A stretch of DNA of 37,604 bases from positions 1 to 37,604 of the forward strand of contig CAVGND010000014.1 of the NCBI GenBank assembly GCA_963630555.1, read 5' to 3'. Positions 30,331 to 37,604 of the stretch are shown piece after piece. Positions within the stretch are counted from its first letter, which is position 1, and every line of letters begins with the position of its first letter. The DNA is from CAVALG01 sp963630555 (GTDB lineage: Bacteria > Bacillota > Clostridia > Oscillospirales > Acutalibacteraceae). The notes under the pieces were generated by a model. That model made no database searches, was not told the DNA's origin, and saw nothing but the letters and a program-made list of their open reading frames with translations. The translations under genes and the position numbers were made by a program.

Positions 30331-31161
30331 TTATCGCAATTTCAAACTGACTTCGCCTGATGAGATCCATTCCTTTTTATCGCCGTAATCGACAAGAAGT
30401 TTAAAATCTCGGTCAACATCCAGCACGGCGGCGTTTTTCTGCATATCCCCCCTGATAACCGTAACATTTTCACCCAAAATGAACAACCGATTACGGTATC
30501 CTTCATAAAACTTACGACTGCGGAGATCCTCGGTATATTCACGAAAATTATTAAGAATTTCGGCGGCAAGGCGATTCTTTTTTCCGCCTGTTTCGCTGAC
30601 AGCGCCTGCAATGCCGGAAATTTCCGGCGGGAATCCCCCGTTCGGCTGTGCAACATTCACGCCGATGCCGACTATTGCATAACGTACTCTGCCGCCCTCG
30701 AGATCGAACGACGCCTCGGTCAATATTCCGCAGACCTTACGGTCATCAATATATACATCATTGACCCATTTAATACGGGATTTTTTCCCGTACACTTTGT
30801 CAATCGCTTCGGCAACGGCAACTGCCGCCGCCGCCGTAAGCAACCCGGGCTGACTGTTTGCAGGGTCGGGGCGCAGGAGTATGCTCATATAAAGTCCGGT
30901 ATCACCCGGCGAATAAAAACTGCGACCGAGCCTCCCCCGCCCGGCGGTTTGCCGCCTCGCTGCAATTACTGTCCATTCGGCTGCCCCGTGTTCCGCCGAA
31001 ATTTTAAGTTCCGTATTGGTCGACCCGACGCTTTCAAGCACCTTGATTTCCGGATTAAAATTCAAATAGTCCGAAATTCCGTCCGCCGAGAGAATATCGC
31101 GGCTGTCACTGATGCTATGGCCGCTCTCCAAAGCGGCAACGACTTTTCCTTTTGGTTTCAT
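30331..31161 (-). CDS. birA: Biotin--[acetyl-CoA-carboxylase] ligase lacking the HTH domain
   Basis: 276 residues from ATG 31161. Catalytic core: VGSTNTELK at 45-53, the ATP/biotin loop GRGRLGR at 74-80, KWVNDVYID at 131-139, and VGIGVNV; then the small C-terminal SH3-like domain. It attaches biotin to carboxylase subunits through biotinyl-AMP. Residues 1-33 end in DILSADGISDYLN, which resembles the linker that in bifunctional BirA follows the DNA-binding domain. The HTH itself is missing, so it probably does not act as a repressor. Confidence 0.93.
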   Translation of the reverse strand: MKPKGKVVAALESGHSISDSRDILSADGISDYLNFNPEIKVLESVGSTNTELKISAEHGAAEWTVIAARRQTAGRGRLGRSFYSPGDTGLYMSILLRPDPANSQPGLLTAAAAVAVAEAIDKVYGKKSRIKWVNDVYIDDRKVCGILTEASFDLEGGRVRYAIVGIGVNVAQPNGGFPPEISGIAGAVSETGGKKNRLAAEILNNFREYTEDLRSRKFYEGYRNRLFILGENVTVIRGDMQKNAAVLDVDRDFKLLVDYGDKKEWISSGEVSLKLR

Positions 31162-31228
31162 ATTTCATCGCCCGTATTAAATATTTTCGGCGCCCTTTAT
31201 CCGTCGCGCCGAATTAATTATATTCCCC

Positions 31229-31272
31229 GAAAAATAAACTGTCAACCAAAATCAAATTTCGGCTGACAGTTT
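31229..31272 (-). terminator. Terminator of the dockerin gene
   Basis: Minus strand: long hairpin with AAACTGTCA / TGACAGTTT (31236-31272) and inner CC/GG and AAAT/ATTT pairs (G-U pairs on this strand), followed by ATTTTTC. It lies 57 bases after the dockerin gene stop and separates it from birA. Confidence 0.8.
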
Positions 31273-31328
31273 GAAAAATGTATCATCAATTATTTTATGG
31301 CGGGAGTACAAAAGCGAAGTGCCCGAGC

Positions 31329-32618
31329 CTATACCATCTCGGCATCACGCCGCAGCACCATTACGGCATCGTCCGCCCTGATTTGCCCGTCACCCGTAAA
31401 GTCGGCGGCTGCGGCTGCCCTGCCCTCAAGCGCTATAAGTCCCGCGTCGTGCTTCAATATCATTATCGCGTCTGATGCGTTAACAATGCCGTCACCGTTT
31501 ACATCACCCCGAAGGTACGGTTTGCCGTCCGAAACGGTAATACCGTTTTCGCGCGCATAGTCCTGAACCGCCTTTGAAACCGGCGCAATAATTTCAAACC
31601 CCGATATCAGTTGTTCCTCCTCGTCGCCGTAAAACCCGAGAGCGTGATACCCGATTTCGCTAACCGAAAGAGGGAGGTTGACCGATAAAAGCGAAGTGCA
31701 ACCGTAAAACGCCTCGCGGCCTACGGTTTCAAGCCCATCCGGTAAAATAACGGAAGTGATATTGCGGCATCCGTAGAAGCAACGTTCGGCAATACTTATG
31801 ATACCGCTGTTCAGCGTTATTTCGGTTTCAGTATCGCCCTTAAAGCCTACAGCAACGCCGCCGACGCAGATCACGCCGTCGGGCTGTGAATCATACCACT
31901 CGGTTCCGCTGAATGCAAATGCACCGACCGAGCAAAGACTGCCCGACGGATTGACGTTTTTAAGCGAACCGCATCGTGCAAACGCGGCGCTGCCGATGTA
32001 TTTAATACTGTCGCACATTGTTATTTCGGTCAATCCCGACTGTTTTTCAAACGCATGATCCGCAATACTGACAGTACCGTCAGCCACCCTAAACGAGGTG
32101 TTTGCGGGAACCGTACCCTTGAATCGGTAAAGCGTTTTGCCTATATATATCGGCGAATCGGCTGCTGCCAATCTTATAATTCCGGTGTTCAAAAATCCGT
32201 TTTCTTCAATTTTTTCCACATTCGGGAGATAGACATTAACAAGGTTAAGGCAGTTTGAAAAAGCCAGTGAGCCTATATTTACGGCACCGGAGCCGCTTAT
32301 ATCGGTAAGCGCGGTGCAGTCACTGAATGCCGCGTCACCTATGCTTTTAACCGATTCCGGCAGTGTAACCGACTTAATACCGGAAAGTGCATTGAAGGCA
32401 CGGTTACCCACCGCAGCAACCGTCCTGCCGCCGAAATTTTCGGGCAATACAATGTCCGTCATATCCCCCGGAACGCAGGAAACAAGGGTGACCGTACCGT
32501 CGGCATTATCGGAAAATGTGAATGTCGGCTCCTGTGCCGAGTCGGCAACGGCAGAAGGAAGTCCCGCCGAAAAAACAACCGAAAAGCACAGAATATATAA
32601 TAACAGTTTTTTTATCAT
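31329..32618 (-). CDS. Secreted leucine-rich-repeat (BspA-like) protein with type I dockerin
   Basis: 429 residues from ATG 32618 (SD GGAGGA). Signal peptide 1-25 (KKLLLYILCFSVVFSAGLPSAVA). Residues about 60-345 hold BspA-type LRRs of the form AFxxCxxLxxVxLPxxVxxIGxxAF (for example ITSVILPDGLETVGREAFYGCTSL). Residues 371-429 are a dockerin with two calcium-binding repeats, GDVNGDGIVNASDAIMILKH and ADFTGDGQIRADDAVMVLRR. The dockerin would anchor the protein to a cohesin scaffold on the surface; LRR parts usually bind host or plant ligands. Single gene with its own terminator. Confidence 0.92.
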   Translation of the reverse strand: MIKKLLLYILCFSVVFSAGLPSAVADSAQEPTFTFSDNADGTVTLVSCVPGDMTDIVLPENFGGRTVAAVGNRAFNALSGIKSVTLPESVKSIGDAAFSDCTALTDISGSGAVNIGSLAFSNCLNLVNVYLPNVEKIEENGFLNTGIIRLAAADSPIYIGKTLYRFKGTVPANTSFRVADGTVSIADHAFEKQSGLTEITMCDSIKYIGSAAFARCGSLKNVNPSGSLCSVGAFAFSGTEWYDSQPDGVICVGGVAVGFKGDTETEITLNSGIISIAERCFYGCRNITSVILPDGLETVGREAFYGCTSLLSVNLPLSVSEIGYHALGFYGDEEEQLISGFEIIAPVSKAVQDYARENGITVSDGKPYLRGDVNGDGIVNASDAIMILKHDAGLIALEGRAAAAADFTGDGQIRADDAVMVLRRDAEMV

Positions 32619-32658
32619 AATTGTCCTCCGAAATCAAAAGATGGACTGAACCCTATGG

Positions 32659-32790
32659 ATAAGCCGGGGAGAGTCACCGCATGACGCCTTACAAATGAAA
32701 ATCTCCCGTTATACTTTGCCCTGCCGCCCGAAATAACAAGCCGACAAAACACAGCGGTCAAAAATGTATGCGGTTCGGCTTTGCCGTGAT
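32659..32790 (+). repeat. R2 repeat copy between the dockerin gene and radC
   Basis: Begins ATAAGCCGGGGAGAGTC, then CCGCATGACGCCTTACAAAT and TTTGCCCTGCCG, and ends with ATGCGGTTCGGCTTTGCCG, an inverted match to the start. It begins 41 bases upstream of the dockerin start codon and ends at the radC stop. Confidence 0.6.
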
Positions 32791-33503
32791 TACGGCAGAT
32801 CGATATCAACACGGCGGCGGTCGGCAAAAATATAGGAATACATTTTGCTTTCCGCCATTGAAACATAGTCGTCCCGAACCACGACAAGATGGTCAACCAG
32901 CGGCACGCCGAAGGTTTCGGAACATATTTTTATGCTCTCGGTCGCCTTTACGTCACCCGATGACGGAACGGCAACGCCGCTCGGATGATTGTGTGCCACA
33001 ACAAATGTCGTCGCACCGGAGGCAACCGCTCTTTTCATAAGTTTTAAAACCGAAAATTCCGAACTTTTAAATCCGCCGTTGCAGACCTTTTCGGCATACA
33101 GTATATTGTCGTTTTCGCCAAGATAAAGTGCCGCAATCCTTTCTTCCGAAAGGTCGCCCATTACTTCGCGCAACGGGTCAAGATAGTCATACGATGAATA
33201 TGTGACATCCCCGTTTTCCCTGCAATAATAGCGTTTAAAGATCGGTAATATGAGCGATAGCATTCCGGCCGTGGCTTCGCCGACGCCCTCAACCTCTAAA
33301 AGTTGGTCGTATGTTGCGTCAAACACGCCGTCCATAGAGCCGAATTTTTCCAACAGTCGGCACGCCGTATCGCCGGTGTCGCCGCGCGCTATTGTCCCAT
33401 AGAGCAGCATTTCGATAACCTCGTGATCCCTGAACGCAAAAATGCCCGACTCATTGAATCTTTTTCGCATGCGTTTGCGATGTCCTCTGTGAACAGTTGC
33501 CAT
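32790..33503 (-). CDS. radC: RadC family JAB-domain protein
   Basis: 237 residues from ATG 33503 (SD GGAGGA). The N-terminal half carries helix-hairpin-helix-like segments (LLEVEGVGEATAGMLSLI). The C-terminal JAB/MPN+ metallo-domain has VAHNHPSGVAVPSSGDVKATE, the HxH...D zinc site. The family is named for DNA repair but its real function is unsettled, and it may be a hydrolase. Single gene here. Confidence 0.93.
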   Translation of the reverse strand: MATVHRGHRKRMRKRFNESGIFAFRDHEVIEMLLYGTIARGDTGDTACRLLEKFGSMDGVFDATYDQLLEVEGVGEATAGMLSLILPIFKRYYCRENGDVTYSSYDYLDPLREVMGDLSEERIAALYLGENDNILYAEKVCNGGFKSSEFSVLKLMKRAVASGATTFVVAHNHPSGVAVPSSGDVKATESIKICSETFGVPLVDHLVVVRDDYVSMAESKMYSYIFADRRRVDIDLP

Positions 33504-33707
33504 AGTATCCTCCGGTTGTTTCTCGTACCCTCGGGTGTGTTGCGGTTAAACCGAGGTCGGTCTGAATGCGCACGAAACTTTACCGTCCGACAAAAGGTAT
33601 AACGGCTCCCGTACACTCATCCTGTAGTATTTTGATTATACAACATTTAATGTCTTTTGAAAAGTGGTTTTTTATGTTATAATTAAAAAAAGGATTTTGG
33701 TGATTTT

Positions 33708-34700
33708 ATGAAAAGTTTTAAAATAAACGGGAACGACGCCGGGCAAAGACTGGATAAATTTTTGTCAAAAGCGGCGCCGCTTGCCCCTCCGCCGCTTGTT
33801 TATAAGGCTATACGGAAAAAGGATATAAAAATCAATCGCAAACGCGCCGAGATCGGCACACGGCTCAGGGAGGGCGACACGGTTGACGTCTACCTTCCCG
33901 ACGAGGTCTTTCGCAAAAAGGCGCCTAAATACGATTTTATGTCGGCAGGCGGCCGCCTTTCGGTAATTTACGAAGACGAAAATATCCTGCTTGCCGATAA
34001 GCCTCAGGGGCTGCTTGTCCACCCCGACAAAAATGAATACGGCGACACGCTTATTGCGAGGATACAGCGATATCTTTATGAAAAGGGTGAGTATTCCCCC
34101 GACAGCGAGAACAGTTTTGCTCCCGCGCTTGCCAACCGCATCGACCGCAACACAGGCGGTATAGTTATAGCCGCAAAAAATGCCGAGTCGCTCCGCATAC
34201 TTTGCGAAAAGATAAAACTGCGTGAAATTGATAAAAGATACCTGGCGGTAACCGTAGGTGTGCCGCACAAAAAGGAAGCGGAACTAACCGGGTTTTTACA
34301 AAAAGACAGCAATAAAAACAAGGTTTTTTTATCAAAAAATATGCGTGACGGTTCCAAAACCGTTCGCACCGAATACAAGGTGCTGCACGAAAAGGACGGA
34401 CGCGCACTTATTGAAGTGCACCTGATAACCGGAAGAACCCACCAGATACGCGCGCATATGGCGTCAATCGGATGCCCGCTGCTCGGAGACGGAAAATACG
34501 GCAAACTCGGCACCGCGAGGGCCGAAGGGTTTAACAGACAGGCGCTGTATTCATATAAATTGACATTTGATTTTAAGAGCGACGCCGGAATTCTTAACTA
34601 CCTTAACGGAAAAACATTCACGGTGCCGGATGTGTGGTTCGCGCGTGAGTTGTTCGGTATAAGCCGAGGAGAGTCGAACCGTATAACGCCTTACAAATGA
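33708..34700 (+). CDS. RluA/RluC-family 23S rRNA pseudouridine synthase
   Basis: 330 residues from ATG 33708. N-terminal S4 RNA-binding domain (GQRLDKFLS, VYKAIRKKDIKINRKRAEIGTRLREGD), then the synthase fold with LLADKPQGLLVHP and catalytic D146 in ANRIDRNTGGIVI (usually HRLDRxTSG), and HLITGRTHQIRAHMASIGCPLLGDGKYG. It isomerises uridines in 23S rRNA. The last 13 codons (from 34659) are the left end of an R2 repeat, so the natural C terminus has been replaced or extended. Confidence 0.93.
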   Translation: MKSFKINGNDAGQRLDKFLSKAAPLAPPPLVYKAIRKKDIKINRKRAEIGTRLREGDTVDVYLPDEVFRKKAPKYDFMSAGGRLSVIYEDENILLADKPQGLLVHPDKNEYGDTLIARIQRYLYEKGEYSPDSENSFAPALANRIDRNTGGIVIAAKNAESLRILCEKIKLREIDKRYLAVTVGVPHKKEAELTGFLQKDSNKNKVFLSKNMRDGSKTVRTEYKVLHEKDGRALIEVHLITGRTHQIRAHMASIGCPLLGDGKYGKLGTARAEGFNRQALYSYKLTFDFKSDAGILNYLNGKTFTVPDVWFARELFGISRGESNRITPYK

Positions 34701-34740
34701 AAATTCCCGTTACGCTTTGCCTTGTCGCTTGAAATACGTA
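34659..34740 (+). repeat. R2 repeat copy overlapping the pseudouridine synthase 3' end
   Basis: ATAAGCCGAGGAGAGTCGAA (34659 onward), then CCGTATAACGCCTTACAAAT and CCCGTTACGCTTTGCCTTGTCG. The first 42 bases are read in frame and include the TGA stop of the gene. The right end of the repeat is not recognisable. Confidence 0.65.
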
Positions 34741-34773
34741 AGCACTCAACTCTCGTATCCGTTTCGGATGTCA

Positions 34774-34807
34774 GATATTAGATATCTGATGTTTGATATC
34801 TAATATC
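34774..34807. repeat. 13-bp palindrome with TCTAA-type units
   Basis: GATATTAGATATC (34774-34786) and GATATCTAATATC (34795-34807) are perfect inverted arms around an eight-base loop, six bases before the stop of the minus-strand AraC gene. No T-tract. The units resemble repeat family R1. Confidence 0.6.
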
Positions 34808-34812
34808 CAACA

Positions 34813-35616
34813 TTACATTTTACTCGGCGGAGCGCCGTATTTTTTCTTGAAAGCACGGTAAAACGCCGAATAATCCTTAAATCCACATTCCTGATACGCC
34901 TTGGTCGGCGGCACCCCCTGAAGCAGCAGTTGTTTTGCTTTAATAAGCCTTTTTGCCGTTATATATTCGCCGACGGTAGAGGCGGTCGCCTTCTTAAAAA
35001 TGTGGCAAAGGTGCGACTTGCTTATATAATACCTGTCGCAAATATCGTCCAAATTCAGATCGTCCTCAAGGTGGCGGTTTATATAATTTATAATTCTGCT
35101 GTCAAGCGTCCGGTTAATTTTCGTTTCGGTTATCGATTCGAATGCAACGGATATTTCGTTCAAAAGCGGCAGAAGGTTTGTAATTATCTGTACCCGCCTG
35201 TTATCGGTATCCGCTATTATATTTTTAATAAAAACGCTGTATGCGTCGGTCTTGAAATTTTCGGCACGATAGCGGTTGTATGTGCCTATTGTGCGGTTTA
35301 AAAACGGTGCAAGAAGGGTGCCTTTCGGGTCAATTTCCGAAAACAGTTTCGGGTTAAAGTGAACCGAAAAGCGAGTGTACGGCTTGGAGCCGCTTATGTC
35401 AATGCAGTGTGCCTCAGCCGGGCGCATGATAAGGATATCACCCGGCTCTAACAAATAGGGCGTACCCTCAACACGGTAGACCCCTTTACCCTCAAAAAAA
35501 CAATAAAGTTCGTATGTTTCGTGGGTATGGGTTTTAAATTGCGTCGGGTCGGGACTGATGTCCCGCCTGTAAGGCAAATAAATATCGTCGTCACGATAAG
35601 TGAAAAATTCAGACAT
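34813..35616 (-). CDS. AraC-family transcriptional regulator with cupin sensor
   Basis: 267 residues from ATG 35616; a frame opening at 35739 runs over the promoter region. The N-terminal cupin (THETYELYCFFEGKGVYRVEGTPYLLEPGDILIMRPAEAH) binds a small effector. Two C-terminal HTHs (LNLDDICDRYYISKSHLCHIFKKATASTVGEYITAKRLIKAKQLL and TKAYQECGFKDYSAFYRAFKKKYGAPPS) bind DNA. It is divergent from uxaC, so it is probably the activator or sensor for uronate catabolism; the effector is unknown. Confidence 0.9.
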   Translation of the reverse strand: MSEFFTYRDDDIYLPYRRDISPDPTQFKTHTHETYELYCFFEGKGVYRVEGTPYLLEPGDILIMRPAEAHCIDISGSKPYTRFSVHFNPKLFSEIDPKGTLLAPFLNRTIGTYNRYRAENFKTDAYSVFIKNIIADTDNRRVQIITNLLPLLNEISVAFESITETKINRTLDSRIINYINRHLEDDLNLDDICDRYYISKSHLCHIFKKATASTVGEYITAKRLIKAKQLLLQGVPPTKAYQECGFKDYSAFYRAFKKKYGAPPSKM

Positions 35617-35631
35617 AACATCACCGTAAAT

Positions 35632-35711
35632 ATAATAGCATATTAAAGTGATATTTGCAAGGTATAATAATAATTTCAACAATTTAATTGCTCTGATTGC
35701 TGATGTATAAT
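35632..35711. promoter_or_regulatory. Divergent araC/uxaC promoter region
   Basis: Minus promoter for the AraC gene: TTGCAA (35655-35660), 17-base spacer, TATTAT (35632-35637). Plus promoter for uxaC: TATAAT (35706-35711) with a poor -35 (TTTAAT, 35683-35688), as expected for an activator-dependent promoter. Confidence 0.65.
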
Positions 35712-35731
35712 CAATATATGGGGGAATGAAT

Positions 35732-37099
35732 ATGTACAAAAATTATCTGCTTGACGGCGAAACGGCAAAAAAACTTTATGCTTTTGCAAAAGATCTGCCT
35801 ATTGTTGATTACCACTGTCACCTGTCGCCGAAAGAAATATTTGAGGACAAACCGTTTGAAGATATCGGGGAAATATGGCTCTCGGCCGACCATTATAAGT
35901 GGCGACTTATGCGAACCGCAGGAATAGACGAAGAATATATTACCGGCGACGCACCGTATAAAGAAAAATTTTTAAAATACTGCTCCGCGCTGGAATTTGC
36001 GGCAGGCAATCCGCTTTACCATTGGTCGCATATGGAACTTGCACTGTTTTTCGGCATAGATCTGCCAATAACCGCCCAAAATGCCGAACGGATATGGGAC
36101 GCGGCAAACGCACATATCAAAAATACCCATATGTCGCCGAGAAAACTTATTGAACGCTCGGGCGTTGAGATAATCTGCACGACCGACGACATTACGGACA
36201 ACCTTGAATGGCACAAAAAGCTCGAAAATGACGCCGGTTTCAAAGCCAAGGTTCTCCCGTCATTCAGAACCGACAACCTGCTGCTTGCGCGCAATGCACA
36301 CTATACGGAATATATAAACAGTTTAAGCAGGGCATCCGGCATAGAAATAAGCGATATAGTTTCGCTTAAACGCGCCGTCCTTGAACGGCTTGATTTCTTT
36401 TGCGAAAACGGCTGCCGCTGCGCCGATATAGGGATTCCATATTTCCCGAACCGCATATCCGACGAAGCGGAGGCGGACGCCGCCTTCCGTGCCCTGCTTT
36501 CGGGGAAAGAAATCGGCGCCGGCGAGTATATGGGCTTTATCGGCTATATGTATGTGTTTTTAAACGCCGCTTATAAGGAAAAAGGCTTGATTTCGCAATG
36601 GCACCTTGCCGTTGTCAGGAACGCCAACTCGGTGCTTGCCGAAAAGAAGGGTGCGGATTGCGGTGTTGACTGTGTGGGGAACAATATAAACGGTTGCGAC
36701 CTTGTTATGCTGCTTGACGCGATAAACAACAAGTCCGGACTGCCCAAAACCGTTATTTACACCCTTAACGAATCGGGTATCGCGCAGATTGCGTCCGTTG
36801 CGGGCGCTTTCCCGAATGTAAAATGCGGGGCGGCGTGGTGGTTCTGTGACCATAAACGCGGAATAGAGGCGGAAATCAATGTTATTGCCGAAAACGGCTG
36901 CCTCGGCGAATTTTACGGTATGCTTACCGATTCAAGAAGTTTCCTTTCCTATGCGCGCCACGATTATTTCAGGCGGATACTTTGCAATATCATCGGCAAA
37001 TGGGTCGACAGCGGCGAATATAACAAAGAAAGCGCCGAAAAACTTGTTTCAAAAATATGCTTTGAAAACATAAAAAAAGCCATTGTCGGCTGTAAATAA
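35732..37099 (+). CDS. uxaC: Uronate isomerase
   Basis: 455 residues from ATG 35732, about six bases after GGGGGA; ATG 35726 is too close to that site. The opening LPIVDYHCHLSPKEIFED carries the HxH metal motif, and SWHMELALFF-like, ERSGVEIICTTDDI and VLPSFRTDNL blocks follow in the order of UxaC. It converts glucuronate to fructuronate and galacturonate to tagaturonate, the first step of pectin-sugar breakdown. No uxuA/uxaB follows here, so the rest of the pathway must be elsewhere. Confidence 0.95.
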   Translation: MYKNYLLDGETAKKLYAFAKDLPIVDYHCHLSPKEIFEDKPFEDIGEIWLSADHYKWRLMRTAGIDEEYITGDAPYKEKFLKYCSALEFAAGNPLYHWSHMELALFFGIDLPITAQNAERIWDAANAHIKNTHMSPRKLIERSGVEIICTTDDITDNLEWHKKLENDAGFKAKVLPSFRTDNLLLARNAHYTEYINSLSRASGIEISDIVSLKRAVLERLDFFCENGCRCADIGIPYFPNRISDEAEADAAFRALLSGKEIGAGEYMGFIGYMYVFLNAAYKEKGLISQWHLAVVRNANSVLAEKKGADCGVDCVGNNINGCDLVMLLDAINNKSGLPKTVIYTLNESGIAQIASVAGAFPNVKCGAAWWFCDHKRGIEAEINVIAENGCLGEFYGMLTDSRSFLSYARHDYFRRILCNIIGKWVDSGEYNKESAEKLVSKICFENIKKAIVGCK

Positions 37100-37113
37100 T
37101 CATTGTCGGGAAA

Positions 37114-37158
37114 AGTGCGGACGAAATTTGTGCAAAAAATTCCGTCCGCACTGTTTTT
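37114..37158 (+). terminator. Terminator of uxaC
   Basis: Stem AGTGCGGAC (37114-37122) / GTCCGCACT (37144-37152) with inner AATT pairs, followed by GTTTTTATC, 15 bases after the stop codon. Confidence 0.9.
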
Positions 37159-37513
37159 ATCAGAATGCAAAAGAAGTAAAATGCAAGATGGGCAAGGTCG
37201 GCGTCCCCTGTCCGATTTTTATATTCAGAGCATGCCGCACGGTTCCTTTAAAGCGTCGTCGGATATTTTTTCGGCGTGACGCATAAGCGCGGCAGCAATG
37301 TACGATGTTTTGGCATGAATTTTGTAAATTGAATAAACCTGTCAATAATGCAAACACTAATTATCGGTAATAAAACCGAATTGCGGCAGTTAATGTCTGC
37401 AACAAATTCGCAGACCGAAAGCAATAAGTGTATATTTTCGCCGATTTGCCAAAGCCGCACGGTACCGGCTGATAAGGTCTTCAGCCTTATAAAAATTAAA
37501 GGGGTTTTTATAA
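37159..37513. other. Intergenic region before spoVT
   Basis: No gene is supported. GGCTGA/TCAGCC and ATAAGG/CCTTAT (37472-37490) form two mutually exclusive hairpins just before the spoVT ribosome site. A TGAATA at about 37334 could be a sporulation sigma-G -35, but no convincing CATACTA-type -10 follows. Confidence 0.3.
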
Positions 37514-37604
37514 ATGAAAGCAACAGGAATTGTAAGACGGATAGATGACCTCGGCAGGGTCGTTATCCCGAAAGAAATCCGCCGCACAATGCGTATCCGC
37601 GAGG
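37514..37604 (+). CDS. spoVT: Stage V sporulation protein T, N-terminal part only
   Basis: ATG 37514, nine bases after AAAGGGG, open to the right edge (30 codons). MKATGIVRRIDDLGRVVIPKE and IRRTMRIRE follow the start of SpoVT almost exactly: an AbrB-type swapped-hairpin DNA-binding domain. SpoVT tunes forespore sigma-G genes late in sporulation, and its presence says the host forms spores or descends from spore formers. Other AbrB-like proteins share the DDLGRVVIP stretch, but the MKATGIVRRID beginning is specific. Confidence 0.88.
   Translation, partial: MKATGIVRRIDDLGRVVIPKEIRRTMRIRE

Overview
The window looks like chromosomal DNA of an anaerobic, endospore-forming clostridial Firmicute, probably a Ruminococcaceae/Oscillospirales-type gut or rumen bacterium. 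Support: a perfect CIRCE site in front of hrcA-grpE-dnaK-dnaJ, a Firmicute-type LexA box, the infC-rpmI-rplT order, a preQ1/QueT pair, the start of spoVT at the right edge, a secreted leucine-rich-repeat protein with a type I dockerin, and strong purine-rich Shine-Dalgarno sites throughout. No rRNA, tRNA or CRISPR array was found. The taxonomic call is inference.

Layout. (1) 1-3700 is an AT-rich accessory cassette: an HNH-type protein running off the left edge, and divergently a metallophosphoesterase, a shrunken and apparently catalytically dead relative of DNA polymerase III PolC, and two unknown proteins. (2) 3860-9960 is housekeeping: an Rrf2/IscR-like regulator, a C39-like peptidase fold, queT under a preQ1 riboswitch, nifU-nifS, rnhA, lexA with its operator, a nucleotidyltransferase and a YwlG-type protein. 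(3) 9955-11600 holds repeats, a PH/SHOCT membrane protein and a highly structured small RNA with its own promoter and terminator. (4) 11530-15400 is walJ-rlmH-copA. The copA gene carries an in-frame C-terminal CopZ with its own ribosome binding site. Its promoter/operator is nearly identical to that of nifS. (5) 16140-21090 is the heat-shock operon. (6) 21100-25115 is a zinc operon (zur, a Cys-rich membrane protein, znuA, znuC, znuB, a lipoprotein) with a Zur-type 7-1-7 box and a branched terminator/attenuator. (7) 25198-26860 is a PII-like protein with a cation/proton antiporter. (8) 26880-28200 is infC-rpmI-rplT with a leader attenuator. (9) 28217-29856 is a mobile-element-like remnant: ImmA/XRE repressor pair, divergent small protein and sigma-region-4 protein. 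(10) 29870-37604 holds birA without its HTH domain, the dockerin protein, radC, an RluA-type pseudouridine synthase, a divergent araC/uxaC pair and partial spoVT.

Two dispersed repeat families run through the intergenic DNA. Family R1 is built from degenerate TCTAA/TTAGA units in inverted arms. Family R2 has AAGCCGA...TCGGCTT ends and a tRNA-like outline, and one copy supplies the last 13 codons of the pseudouridine synthase gene.

Strongest candidates for something undescribed: the minus-strand structured RNA at 11119-11342, the PolC-derived pseudo-polymerase in its cassette, the copA/copZ in-frame fusion with a retained internal start, the operator shared by nifS and walJ-rlmH-copA, and the tRNA-like R2 element.
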